Source: Rhytidiadelphus loreus (taxonomy: Eukaryota > Streptophyta > Bryopsida > Hypnales > Hylocomiaceae). From it: a stretch of DNA of 64,000 bases. The DNA lies in the NCBI GenBank assembly GCA_947034895.1, contig OX344763.1:74791093-74855092 (forward strand), in the 5' to 3' direction. Below the pieces are notes generated by a model. It searched no databases. It worked only from the letters and a program-made list of their open reading frames with translations, and had not been told where the DNA came from. Made by a program: the position numbers and the translations under genes. Of this stretch, positions 24,017-35,304 are shown one piece after another. Numbering within the stretch: position 1 is the stretch's first letter; every line of letters begins with the position of its first letter.

Positions 24017-24931
24017 AAAAAACATTCACTACTATCATCTTTGATGCCTTCCGAAGGGCTGAAAAATTGTTATTTAAACATGAAATTCTTTTCACAAAAT
24101 GATCTTTTTGCTAATAACATGTGTGCTAAATTTCAAGGCCAGAAGATTTACACATAAAAAGATATTCACAATGTACCAACATGTGTACTTGTGTGGTTCA
24201 GAGAAACAATTTCAATGCTACCAAGTACCAACTCCCAGAAATTGAGAAATCAAAATTCGGCCATGAATTTTTTGGCATGAGATCATGTCTATGTTGATAA
24301 CATGTGGGTCAAATTTGAAGTTCAAAGGATTTGCCTATAAAAAGATACTGGAAATCTACCAACAGAGGTAGTTCCTAGAAATTATTTCACACCCACACAT
24401 GTTGGTAGATTTCAAATATCTTTTTCTAGAAAAATCTTTAGAACTTCAAGTTCTGCACGCATATTATCAACATAGAGGTGATCTCATGACAAAAATTTCA
24501 TGATATAAAAAAGAAAATTGTGTCCCTCGGAAGGTGTCAAAGTGGACACCACTGAAGTTGTTTCTCTCAAGTCTCAAATACATTTGTTCATTGGTAGATT
24601 TTTAATATCTTTTTATGGACAAATCCTTTGAACTTGAAATTTGACACAAATGTTATCAACAAAGTCATGATCTCATGCCACAAATTTCATGGCCAAATTC
24701 TAATTTCTCAATTTCCGGGAGTTGGTAGTATTGAAATTGTTTCTCTGAACCACACAAGTACATATGTTGGTAGATTGTGAATATCTTTTTATGTGTAAAT
24801 TTTTTGGCCTTCTAATTTGGTACAACATATTAATAGCAAAGAGGTCATTTAATGAAAAAAAATTCATGTTGAAATAACAATTTTTCAGCCTTAGGTAGGG
24901 CATCAAAGATGGCAGCAGAGAATGTTTTTCA
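24017..24931. mobile_element. Foldback element with ~340-bp inverted arms
   Basis: The left arm (from AAAAACATTCACTACTATCA at 24018) and the right arm (ending CATCAAAGATGGCAGCAGAG...TTTTTC near 24931) are inverted copies for about 340 bp. Shared blocks include ATCTTTGATGCC, AACAATTTCAATGCTACCAA and GATCATG.CT.TGTTGATAACA. The spacer (24385-24590) holds a further diverged copy of the inner block GTTGGTAGATTTCAAATATC. There is no coding capacity. It resembles a foldback MITE; the target duplication was not resolved. Confidence 0.75.
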
Positions 24932-24989
24932 CCCTATGAAAGCAAGAATTCGTAAATGAAGTACAAAAATTCTACAAAAATTCGAATTA

Positions 24990-25210
24990 AACTGATGCGT
25001 CCCCGCCCTGTCCAAGACGTCCCCGCCATGACGGAAACATCTGCGCCCTGACGGAAATGTCTGCGCCCTGACGGAAATGTCTGCGCCCTGACGGAAATGT
25101 CTGCGCCCTGATTTCAGTGTTGGAAAATTTCAAAAATGAAAGGTGTCCGGAGCATCCGGAGCGTCCGTCCGTCTGGTCCGGTTTCCCGTCCGTCCGTCCC
25201 GTCCGATCAC
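24990..25210. repeat. GTCCCCGCCCTGAC / GTCCGTCC array
   Basis: Tandem CTGACGGAAATGTCTGCGCC units (four in a row, period about 20 bp at 25020-25110) flanked by GTCCCCGCC units, then CGTCCGTCC/GTCCGGTT units at 25140-25210. The phosphatase-like frame on the minus strand reads into it. Confidence 0.85.
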
Positions 25211-25221
25211 TCTGACCCATC

Positions 25222-25733
25222 TGGTATGACAACCCTGATGGTGCCCTGCAGTTCTGGAACAGGAAACCAACGATTGGTTCCACATTTTTCTTAACCATGG
25301 AGCTCCACACTACGACGCGATTGGAGAACCTATGAACTTTGTCTAAGAATTCCCTCAAGTTGGGACGAACGAAGACGGCCTTCGTCCCAATGATGGTAGG
25401 AATCCGATCGGAGAAAATATTATTGTGAATTGTATAATGCTCCTTTTTCAAGTAAGGCCCTTGACCCTCGCTCTTACAGAGCAACCCGTTCAAATCGAAG
25501 ACCACATTTAACCACTTTTGTTGCGGTTGGGGAACTACATCGGACACACTCCGGGGAACACTCGCGCACCCCCTCACTACTACCTGATCATACAGAATAC
25601 AAAAAAAAAAATGTAGTACCTGTTCAAAAGCGGAATCCGTTGACTCACAAAACGGCAACTGCCCCTGCCCCCCACTAAGCGACAATAGAACTCGTTCACT
25701 AAGAGATTGTGTGAGTGCCAACGGCCGAAGCAC
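25222..25733 (-). pseudogene. FCP1/NIF-like HAD phosphatase fragment
   Basis: The frame codes WLNVVFDLNGLLCK, a variant HAD motif I (DLNG instead of DxDxT), then FVRPNLREFLDKV and NRVVVWSSM, matching the FCP1-homology (NLI-interacting factor) fold up to motif II. Motif III and the C-terminal half are missing: the frame runs into the short-motif array at 25210 and encodes repetitive Gln/Gly/Arg sequence. A possible small intron (25584-25619, GT...AG, 36 nt) lies upstream. The phosphatase family dephosphorylates proteins such as the RNA polymerase II tail; this fragment looks captured and truncated. It lies on the same strand as the large gene at 26.1-30.7 kb, but I could not link them. Confidence 0.55.
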
Positions 25734-27579
25734 GCTTCTAATTTCTTTGCGCTGAGCACAGACATGGTCAAAAACAGTTCATTAGGTAGGAGATCCTTTG
25801 ACAAAACTATTTTCGGTATATTTATTTCAAAATAATTCAAGGTACATCTCAAAAAACGGATTTCCTAATCAGTACCTGATTTTGAGCAAATTTTCACTAC
25901 ATTTTTCTCGAGTATCTACACTATTCTACAATACGCAGTGAAAGAGGGGAAGCTCGTCAACACCATACAATTAGAGACTGTTGACTCCCTCTTGTTAATC
26001 AGAATGAATCGACATAAGAGTCTCTCACTCGGCATCGATGGCATTCAAAAATACAGCACAGACATCCATTACAAGGCATTCGACTGACTTGATTAGGAGA
26101 AATCATAGGGGTCTGATGATTTATGAGGCTCTACCTCATCAAACTTCAGGGCTTGGGAATCTTCCGCAGCGCACACCCCGTGCTCACCCGCATCGTCGTC
26201 AAAGTCATCCGGAGGATTTTGCGACTCGACCACCAACTCATGCACATGTGATACTCTCCGCGGAGGGGTGGGATCCAGTAGACTATCCTCTTCTGCTTGA
26301 GTCTCTTGGATGGATTCCACCTGAGAGTCCAATTCGATATGCTGCCCTTGTTTATCCTCGTCTCAAGGATAATCAATAGTAGCTGGCCTGTCCTCTCTTG
26401 GTGAAATAGGAGGAAGGTCCTCCAAGTCATGATCGGACTAAATCTCCTCCAACCGATTCGGCTCTACCTGCTCCTCTAGATTTGGATTCACCTTCTCTTG
26501 AGAACCCGGTAGACCACCATCATCAAGTCCAGTATCAGCTTTGTTCCTTTTGCATTGGGGGAGAAGAGCAACACCATCATCTTCGTTAGGGATAATGTCA
26601 TGATCATCTTCGGGTCGAAGATAATCAACAGGGGGAGGAGGAATTGACTGCTGACAGGGAGCTAGCAAAGCCCCTCTCGCAGCTTCAACACACTTTAGCC
26701 TTCCAGAATCCTCTAGGACGGGATTACACTGAGATGATTGAGCAGCCTTCATCGCCTTCATCTCCTCCTCAATTTTCTTCAGCCTGGAGTTCTCTGCATC
26801 GATGGCCTTCAACCTAGCATTCTCGACTTCTAATGCCTTCACCTTCTCCTTTTCAATCTTGCCCTCTTTCTTCTTTCTGGCCTTCCTCTCTTCCCTTTCC
26901 CTCCAAAAATCTATATTCTCCTGCTTGACTTGAACGAGTGGCACTTGTCCAGAAACAACCGGAACACTGGAAGATGATAGAGGTTCTGATGGTGGGTTAC
27001 TAGATTGGGCTTCATTGCCCCCGAGACCTGATGGACCTGCGCCTTCAAACTCCCTGTCATAATTGATGTTCTCCAGATCGGAATAGTTGTCTTCGTTGTC
27101 GCTGAGATCAATATCTGGAATGATCTCTTCGGCGGGCAACTTTTCTTTCTGCCGCCTGCTAGAGCCTTTGCCGAACGGCAATACAGGATCTTGGTCGAGC
27201 CCTTGGAAGTCCTCCACATGGACGGAGATATTTCCTCTGTTTATGAGGTTTTCGTTTGACCCGAATTCGTTGAGGATGATTGTCGTATCGTCCTCACCAG
27301 CAAATTGTTGCGCCCCGACGGCCTCTTCTCGATACTCATCTCTTGGTGGAGGATTATCCGAGTGAAGCTCCGGGGTACCGAGAAGTCGAGGTCGAATATA
27401 ATTGGGGAGGTATGGCGAGTTGTCATGACAGAAATCGTTGATGTCCAACCTTTTCCCATACTTTGCTACCATCTCTCGATACTTCTGAGACAAATGTCTC
27501 TCTGATAAAGCGTAGCAGTAGAGTCCATACAACCGCAAAAAAATCAATTATTATCTCTGAGAACTGAGCATACTGCAGT

Positions 27580-27705
27580 GATATCCTTGAGGCGAAGATA
27601 ATGGCTAGGAGACAAAATAAATGAAACTTATCAAAGTCAACAATTCAGAGGTAGCTGCTGTCAAAGCTACAAGACATAAAAAATTATCTTCGACCCGAAG
27701 ATAAA
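27580..27705. repeat. Two TTATCTTCG palindromes inside an intron
   Basis: Imperfect palindromes of the form TTATCTTCG-N3-CGAAGATAA at 27580-27602 and 27683-27705, both inside the probable second intron of the ParB-like gene. A further copy at 26602-26626 lies in its coding sequence. Confidence 0.8.
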
Positions 27706-29133
27706 CTCATCAAGGCCATATCCCGTACCTTAGCTGCTATCATGAATTTTGCTCCCGGATATATACCGATGACATTTTCACCAGTGACACAAAAGCTTTG
27801 GAGTATGTCAATGTAGAACTCCATGCGGAGCTTGGAGTGATGAACCCTGTACTTTGCCTCTGTGTTCTTCCACCACTCACTGTAATAAGTGGTATCCGAT
27901 GTCACATATTTGTCTTTCATGGAGGTGACCCCCTTGCCCACACCATCAAGACCTTCTTGAATAAGAATAGCATCTTGATTGTTGCGGGTGTTTGCACATG
28001 GTTCACGACTTCTTCATTTCTCTCTGATTTGGCAGATATATATTTGGACAATTTCAGTACGTACTCCTTCATATGCTTCCTTGCAAAGCATATTATAGTC
28101 TCGGCGTCATAGTCATCTCCGATTATCCACAACCATACGTCGGGCACTGACAAACAAGGCCTCAAATGGTTCTGGAGAAAAGTCAACAAGGGTCCTGCCT
28201 GTAGTGCACCACCAGCGCCAGGTGCGGGCCTCGATAGTTGCCGGAAGTCAATGACGGCCAACGGCAGATTCCTCTCAAAATATGACCGTGGGTTACTTGT
28301 ACAAAATGCTTGGGGACAGCACTCGTGCCCCCGAATGTAGACATCTCTGCCATCGTTCTTTGGAGTCATCTTTGTTTGCACAAAGCGAGTGAGCATGGGG
28401 AAGACCGTGGGGAACTTATCATCTCCCTTTAAATCAACAGCCGTCTTCTTCTTAGCCTCGTTTGTCAGCCGCTTCACGAAGAATGCATTCGGGATGGCCG
28501 TCAATAGGAAGTCCCAAGAGGCTCCTATGAAACGGCAATTGAGTTTGAATGTCCTCCATGCCTCCTCTTTTGTGTTGCCGTTTGCGTCCACAAAGTGGAA
28601 GGACTTATCCATGGCCTGCAGCTCCTGGCACATGATATTTTTGCGCTTCCTTCTCTCCACCTAGTCGGTTGCTGCCATGTTATCCGCTACCAAAACCCTT
28701 GCTCTTCCGATAGAGACTTTGGGGTAGTCTCTGGTTCGGCCGACAGTTCTTCCAAGCAAATGGAGGACGTACTCCTCGAGGTCTTTGTTTGTGAGGTGCC
28801 CCATATGCTTGAAGAACTCCCTTCTAAGGCTAAATTTCTTAGAGTCGAATGTTTTGCCTTCACTGTAACGCTTGTGGGTTACAGGATCAATCAGCCCCCC
28901 CTTCATATGCAATCGGATGAACTCGTCCCAAAGCTTGTAGATTTCATCTAGTAGGGTCACCAGCTTTATTTCATTTTTGATGTCAGAGTATAGCTTCACC
29001 TTTGCACCCTCTCCCTTTGGATTGATGTTCTACAGCCTGTACATTACTCCTTCAACAAATTTCTATGCAGGTCCAGAGTGCAGGAGACAAGTCAATTTCA
29101 TTGAAGTCAATGGAACAAAGAACGCAAGCATTT

Positions 29134-29158
29134 CATTATCTTTGACTCGAAGATAATG
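29134..29158. repeat. TTATCTTTG palindrome inside intron 1
   Basis: An imperfect palindrome (CATTATCTTTG / CGAAGATAATG arms) in the middle of the phase-0 intron 29063-29263 of the ParB-like gene. Confidence 0.8.
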
Positions 29159-30763
29159 TAGCATCTGAATGCATCCAGAGGCATTGAAGAAATATGGCAA
29201 AAATTTATAGAATGAAGTATCTCAAAGATGTAATGAATCGTCAGAATTATGCGGATTCCTTACCCAATACGCTGCATCATCCTCCACGGCACCATTATTT
29301 CTTATGGCGGCTTCACCCTTGTATCCGGCCGCCCGTCTATTGGCCAGCCAAACCAATCGGCAATTCAAAATCTGATTCCCCCATGTTGGCTGACTATGGG
29401 TTAGGTGGTTTGTAGAATTAAACCACCGAGAGATTTCTGTCAGCTGATTGGCGTCTAGATTGTAAACAATTGTGGCTCTCCAGGTGTGCAGCTCGATCTT
29501 CCGTTCCTCCACACACCTTCCCTTCTGTAACCTCTTCGATGCAGTAATGCTATGCTGCCCGTTGATGATATAGAATTTCCCGTCCTTGATTTCGTCCCAT
29601 GATTTTGGACGCACTTTGAGGAGTCTGAAATTATCGTCAACAGGAGTCAAACAGATTGTCTGCCTTTGCCTTTCGTCTGACAATTCAATTAACTCTTGCA
29701 CTTGCTTGCACACTATTTTCTCTTCTAGCCTTCGAATGATATACTTTGCTCTAGGTAAATAACACTGGTTTATGTTCACCATGAATGTTTCTGGGTCAAA
29801 AATGAAACAATCTTTATTTTTCTTTTGAAAAATTTTCTGGTATGCTCCCTTGAGCTCGTAGTGTTGAATCGCATCGCTTTCATCTAGTCTCCCTGTTTGT
29901 ACATTGGTTAGGGCATAACCCAAACTCCTTGCTGCTGCAGTAGGCCTGCTGACTTGGGATGACTTTGGCCGCTTAGAGTTTGGTTGACTCGTGTTGGTTT
30001 CTTCTGGTTTTCTCTTTGGTTGCTGTACTTGAGACTGCCCTCTCCCACTTCCCCGACTCGCACCCCGACTGACCCCTCGGCTGGCCCCCCGGCTACCAAA
30101 TTTGCCTCGTCCTCTTGATGGTTCTTGGGTATCGTGCTCTGGTTCCTGCATTTGTTGCACTCTTCTTGGGTCCGCCCTCTTGGCCGAGACAACGTGCTTG
30201 TCAAGGCATTTCAGGATGTTGTTCAGTCTCTTCATCATGAACATTGCTGCTTTCCATTCCCATGGGCTGAACAACCGAGTGAAGTCCTTTGCTAATTCAA
30301 CTAGGTTAGCTGCGTGGAGGGAGCTAACTAGTTCTTCGAGATCAAACTGCCCTCTGCTATCACCGTTTGGGATGACAATGGAGTGGCAATGGTTCACCCC
30401 GTCCCCGTTGTTATTGACCACTTCTAGGGTGACGACTATGTAGTCACCCTAGTGGTTTTCGATTCTTGCCACCTTTTCATTTATGTTCCAGTTCAGAAAG
30501 GTCGTCGAGTCTAGAATCCTGTATAGCAGGAATACATAGTCTTTTGACCGGTTCACTCCAAATGTCCAATCTGCGACGACGGGCTTGAGTTGCCAGAGTA
30601 CTCCATAGAGTTCTAGCATGTCGCTGATGAAGGGCTCTTCTCCCTCCCATTTTGTGAACGGTTCAAGGAACGGTTCAGTGGCCGAGTAATCGTAGGTAGT
30701 ATTGTCTACCATGTTTTTATCTCTATAGGCATCAAGACTCTGGTTAGAACTTTTGTTAACTGA

Positions 30764-31038
30764 ATTATCTTCGGACCGAAGATAATTAGGTGCGGGGTTA
30801 TCGATGTTCCAAGGACATGACCTCCCTGTATTCTATTTTCAAATGAGTTCTCTATGGGCATTAATGTACCGGTACCCTGTGGCGTATTTAGTTCTTCCGG
30901 TGTTATATGAGTTATCTTCGAGGCGAAGATATTCCCTTTCTTTTATCCTGCAGAGTATTTCCTTATGGTTGTGGTATGAATCTTGATAGCTATAAGAAAA
31001 TTCTATATGCTTCTTAGTTATCTTCGACTCGAGGATAA
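30764..31038. repeat. TTATCTTCG palindromes upstream of the ParB-like gene
   Basis: Three palindromes, at 30764-30787, 30911-30932 and 31018-31038, lie 50-330 bp upstream of ATG 30712. The third mixes the two arm types (TCTTCG on one side, GAGGATAA on the other). Confidence 0.85.
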
Positions 31039-31289
31039 CTTTTTCTTGCTTCTTTTTTTTATTTCTTTTATTTCTTTTTATTTCTTTTATTTCTTTTTAT
31101 TGAAAGTCTTTTTTCTTTTTTTCTAGATTTCATTTTTAAGCACTAGTCACATGACATGTGTTTAAGATAGAATACTAGAAATTAACAATAGCAAGATGGT
31201 GACAAAAGCTTTGGGATTTAATTTCCCAAAACTAACACTTGGAGGAATAAAGCCCTAAAATTTAATTAAATATCCACAAGAGCCTTTTT
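31039..31289. other. TTTC/TTTA-rich interval
   Basis: A pyrimidine-rich run of TTTATTTCTTTT units at 31045-31110, then AT-rich sequence without a gene. Confidence 0.5.
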
Positions 31290-31500
31290 ACAATCTATTT
31301 CTTCAAATAGAATGTGTTTGTACAATAATTGTACATTTTTTTGATTCCCTATTTTTTTACATTCTATTTCTTCAAATAGAATGTATTTGAACAATGATTT
31401 TACACTTTTTTTTTTATTCCCTATTTTTTTACATTCTATTTCTTTAAATAGAATGTGTTTGAACAATGATTTTACATTTTTTTGATTCCCTATTTTTTTT
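31290..31500. repeat. Tandem ~70-bp repeat, three units
   Basis: Units begin at about 31290, 31359 and 31431. Each contains a hairpin ACATTCTATTT / AAATAGAATGT and a TGATTCCCTATTTTTT tail. A minus-strand ORF here encodes the repeated peptide ILFEEIECKK only because the DNA is repeated. Confidence 0.85.
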
Positions 31501-32493
31501 CTTTAAAGGCTCTGCTAGCAAGTAAACTACTAGTTTGTTGGTACATTGAAGACCTCATAGGGCTGATTGTGCTAATAAACTTGAAATGATAACTATATGC
31601 TTCTAGCCTCTTTACTAAACATATTAGTAACATGGCTTACTAATTGCCACTCTACCGCTTGCTTAAAGATTTATGAGAGGTTATGCTAGCAATTAACCAA
31701 CACAGCTAAACGCATTTATTTTTCAGATCTTGAATATCTGTATATGATGCTTAGTGGTATCTAAGCACATCAGCAAGAGTTATGAAATTGATTATGGAAG
31801 CATTTACAATAACTAGCCGTTATGTCAAACTATGCCTGCACAAGCCAGTACTGGACTTGACTGCCTTATTGTGACTTGAGGCAATTTCGGCCTGAATGCC
31901 TGGATGCAGCACTGCTGCATATTAGTAGTAGAACTATGAAGAGGGCATTTCAGAATTTTCTGCTTACTGCTACTTGCTGTGGATTTTCGCTTAACTGCTA
32001 GCTGTTGTGGATTTTCACCTAACTGCTACACATGGCTTCCTCCCAAACCACTGCTTCACAGGTTTTTTTGATTGATTGAGTTTATTGCATACATGTTGTT
32101 TATGTTTTTTTCCAAGCGAAAGCTATAACACACGTTTGTGGGCTTAAGACACCTGCTGTATCTTCACTAATCTTGCATTTTTGTGTGTTGATTTTTGGGA
32201 TGGGCACAGGTGAGGCCCCAAACCTCTTGGAGGAATTTTGGACTCAAGATAATTGCGATTATCTACAATACTCTCATACTTTGATGTTACTTAAATGTTT
32301 TAGAAGTTCTCCATGTTCAAATGGTTATGCCAAAACTCTATTACATAGATTTATTCTATTTTGTTGATTCTACCACTTTCGATTAAAGTCTTGTCTATTC
32401 TTGTCTATCATAGCTAGTCATATATAGACAATGAATGGAAACTATAGTTTACAGAACTTTGTATGACAATGTGCTGGAAATTAAGCTTGCTCC
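31501..32493. other. Interval with no gene seen
   Basis: Moderately AT-rich sequence up to the insertion site of the TG...CA unit; 32489-32493 is its target duplication GCTCC. No gene or RNA is supported. Confidence 0.55.
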
Positions 32494-33020
32494 TGTGGAA
32501 GTACGCATTATCTACATTAATAGAAATAATAGTCAATAGTAAATATATAGAGTAGAAATTTTTAAATTTTCCGTAATAGGTAGGGAATAGGAAGCCTAAA
32601 ACCAGAAATAGGAATTAGAGCCTTTACAAAAATCCTTAAACTGTAATTAGGGTTATAGTCAGATCCGGAAACCCTATCCGGAAACCCAAACCCTAATCCG
32701 GAAACCGGAAAGTTCCGACCGAGTAGGCCCTAGAGCCTAGTCCGGCTAGGGAACTTGCAGGAACGCCAGGCCCAAAAGCTACTTAACCCCCGCTATCTCC
32801 TTCATTCTTCTTCTTTCTCCGCGTGATTATCGCGATGGCGCTTAGTGAGTGAAAGTGTGGTGAGATAGGAACGTGTTAGGGAGAGAAGGGGAGGCCGGTG
32901 CCGATCGCACCGGAAAGTAGGACGGAAGATTAGCAGAAACTTAGTGGATCAGGCGACGGAAACTTAGCGGATACATTAGCGGAAGTGAGTCGGAAGTGAG
33001 GATAGAGTATGTCGGTGGTT

Positions 33021-34937
33021 ATGGCAGGGCCCAGTGTGCTACGGAAGTCAGGGATCACGGCCCGGATGATCAGTCCGGAAATCCCTGAGAATCCGGAACA
33101 CCACCATCAGCTGAAGGACGACTTGACGGATATGGGGTGTCTAGGGTTTCTGAAAAGACCCTGGAACATCCGGAACGAGGAGATGATAGACGAGCTAGTC
33201 TACGGCGCTCCGAATCAGTATCACTTGACCGTTAGGGGTCGTCCAAAGTCCTGGACAGTAGAGATATGGGCCGGAGTCTATTTCGCGTCCATTAGAGGAT
33301 CCAGATGGGCCGGCCGGACAGAGAAATTTGCCGCGGATAGGTTCTGGAACCCAACGGATCCGAAGGAGGGTTACACTACGTCTAATTGCCGGAACCCTAG
33401 GGACCAGAGACTCTTAGAGTTTCTGAGCCCCATCTTGTATCCAGAAAAGCCTAGCTGGATTACAGTAACCCTGGAAAATACAGTCTTTGGAGCCTTAGGG
33501 GAAAGAGGGAAACCGGCCCCTAGACCAGTTAGCTGGGGGCTTATTATCCAGTCGATAGTGGATAAGCTTTCCGGAAACCTGGTGGGAAAGAAATCAAGTC
33601 CCATCAGTCCGTACCTCCTCCACTTGTATCACAAGCAGGAGGTACTCAGTAGTCCGGAAGACATCATCTACCGGCAGGGAGATAGCTTGCTCTGGTACGA
33701 TCTTCCTCCGGATTTGGATCCGACGGATGATGAGCCGGAAGAGGAGGAGAAGCCGGAACTAGAGCATGACTCACCGGACAGGCACGACTCCCGCCGGAAG
33801 AGCATGGACCCGGAATCAAGAGGGAAGAACCAACTTCTGGACCCTATTCCATCCCGGAACACTAATCCGGATCTGGATATCTTCGAGTCCACAACATCCT
33901 GGCTGCGGAGTCAGAAGGCATCAAACAACCAGATGGCCACTCTGATCCGGAGAGTCTACACGACATTGAAAGTAGTGGACGAGATGGAGATCGTGGAGGC
34001 GATCAAGAGCAGACCGGATCCGGAGATGGTTCGCCTGTTGGAGGGACGGATCCGGGCAGTGGAGGCGGAACGCGATCATCTTCAAAACCGCGCATCGTGG
34101 GTAGAGAGGGAGATGAACACCGCCAACAAATGCGCCACGGATGCGACGGAGCTGGTCTGGAAGCTCAGGGACCTCATCGACCCGCCAACGGATATCATCA
34201 CCAGATCCGCACTCTGGAACAACCAGATGACCCGGGAAGGCCATATTTCCGGAACCAAGGTTGTGAAGATCTTGGTAGAGTTCGAGGCGCGGATCGAGGT
34301 CGCATTGAAGGAAATGCGCCAGTTGGTCGGCCACTTTGATCCACTCAGCGGATTGGACGCCTCGCTATTTCCGGAAATACCCGGAGGAGAGTTCCAAGAG
34401 ACAACACAACTCAACCTGGGAGCACGATCGTCGGCCCAGCAAGCACCCGGAAGATCCTCGGTGCAGAAGGAGATTACGGATGGGAGGAGGATTCCGGATC
34501 CGGTTTTGACACCCCGGAATACTTCGGTAAACCTCTTCCCACCCATTCCGGATGCCACTACAGACGTGACAGCGATGACGGAGGATCCGGTTGGGATTCA
34601 GAATCCGGCCCGGACCCATCCGGAGGAGTTCACACATATGCAGCAGGAGACTCCTCCGCAGCCACCATCGTCGACCCCCATTGAGATCATTGACCTGGAG
34701 AAGAAGAAGGCCACCAGGCGGAAGGTCAGCAGCGATCCGGAGGAGGTTCTCGAGTCGAATGAAGAGGAGGCGGTGACGACCTCGTCTTCCGAGTCGGAGT
34801 ATGCAGAGACGGATCCGGGTCCGCCAAGGACTCGGTCCGCAACGAAGTCCACCCCGCCGAAGCAGATCCGGCCGAAGGCGCCAACCCGGATTTCAAAGGG
34901 CGGAACGTCAGCGAAGAAGGTGCGGAAGGGTAAATGA
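33021..34937 (+). CDS. Intact LTR-internal ORF, coiled-coil protein of unknown function
   Basis: The only long uninterrupted gene in the window: 638 residues from ATG 33021, ending TGA. An upstream in-frame ATG at 33009 exists, but the homologues in units 2 and 3 start at the position of 33021 (MAG). The N-terminal ~210 residues align with them: LGFLKRPWN, GAPNQYHLTVRG, ILYPEKPSWITVT, and SPYLLHLYHKQEVL, the last recalling plant retrotransposon-associated gag-like domains. An acidic linker, a coiled coil (about residues 320-440), a conserved NPARTHPEEF and a Lys/Arg-rich tail (SAKKVRKGK) follow. The motif CCGGA is over-represented and occurs in all three codon phases. Function unknown; a nucleic-acid-binding gag-like or regulatory protein is possible. 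Confidence 0.75.
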   Translation: MAGPSVLRKSGITARMISPEIPENPEHHHQLKDDLTDMGCLGFLKRPWNIRNEEMIDELVYGAPNQYHLTVRGRPKSWTVEIWAGVYFASIRGSRWAGRTEKFAADRFWNPTDPKEGYTTSNCRNPRDQRLLEFLSPILYPEKPSWITVTLENTVFGALGERGKPAPRPVSWGLIIQSIVDKLSGNLVGKKSSPISPYLLHLYHKQEVLSSPEDIIYRQGDSLLWYDLPPDLDPTDDEPEEEEKPELEHDSPDRHDSRRKSMDPESRGKNQLLDPIPSRNTNPDLDIFESTTSWLRSQKASNNQMATLIRRVYTTLKVVDEMEIVEAIKSRPDPEMVRLLEGRIRAVEAERDHLQNRASWVEREMNTANKCATDATELVWKLRDLIDPPTDIITRSALWNNQMTREGHISGTKVVKILVEFEARIEVALKEMRQLVGHFDPLSGLDASLFPEIPGGEFQETTQLNLGARSSAQQAPGRSSVQKEITDGRRIPDPVLTPRNTSVNLFPPIPDATTDVTAMTEDPVGIQNPARTHPEEFTHMQQETPPQPPSSTPIEIIDLEKKKATRRKVSSDPEEVLESNEEEAVTTSSSESEYAETDPGPPRTRSATKSTPPKQIRPKAPTRISKGGTSAKKVRKGK

Positions 34938-35304
34938 CTAGGTTGCGTAGTTGGATTGATAGTTTTTGTGTTTTGTCTTCATCGCGGGTTATCCAGATGT
35001 AGGACCCGCTGATCCGGAATGCTAAGTAGTTCCGAATTTCTAGGAATTTAACGGCTTTCCATTTTTCCCAGAACGGTCACTTGGCCATTGTCCGGATTTT
35101 TAGCTGGCCGTTGGCCGCTTTTTCTTTGGACCGTTTTGGTCGTGTTGTTTTGGTTTTTAAGGGCGGGCCGGCTTGTGGCCTGTCATTCCATTTTGTGTCA
35201 TTCAATCTGAGCACCTAAGAATAAACACCTTGGGAATCATTATCTTGCGTATCGCGTCTTAATTACTTGTGTGTGGGTGTATCCGGAAGAGTGTGCAAGG
35301 TAGG

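Larger units (their letters stand above)
26093..30712 (-). pseudogene. ParB/Srx-like protein with possible DNA methyltransferase module
   Basis: A large spliced gene from ATG 30712 to TAA 26093. In order: a Trp-rich N-terminus; an Arg/Gly-rich linker (GSRGASRGVSRGASRGS); a ParB/sulfiredoxin-like signature FYIINGQHSITASKRL at about 29540; a helical region; a segment with RGHECCPQAF, LAVIDFRQ and VWLWIIGDDYD; then GENVIGIYPGAKFMIAAKV near 27740, which resembles motif I of N4/N6 DNA methyltransferases but lacks the usual FxGxG; then a long coiled coil (ENARLKAIDAENSRLKKIEE) and an acidic tail. A GT-AG intron at 29063-29263 joins the frames in phase; a second lies at about 27557-27728. Breaks: TAG 30449, a TAG near 29030, TAG 28661, a frame change near 27945, TAG 26438 and a TGA near 26380. 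ParB-like plus methyltransferase combinations are known from phage and bacterial mobile DNA; the methyltransferase call is tentative. Confidence 0.5.

Noticed and set aside
26093..30712. Bacterial contamination (ParB-like plus methyltransferase)
   Set aside because: Phase-correct GT-AG intron, embedded eukaryotic repeats and continuous context argue for nuclear DNA.
31266..31466. Peptide-repeat ORF (ILFEEIECKK units)
   Set aside because: Direct consequence of the 70-bp tandem DNA repeat.
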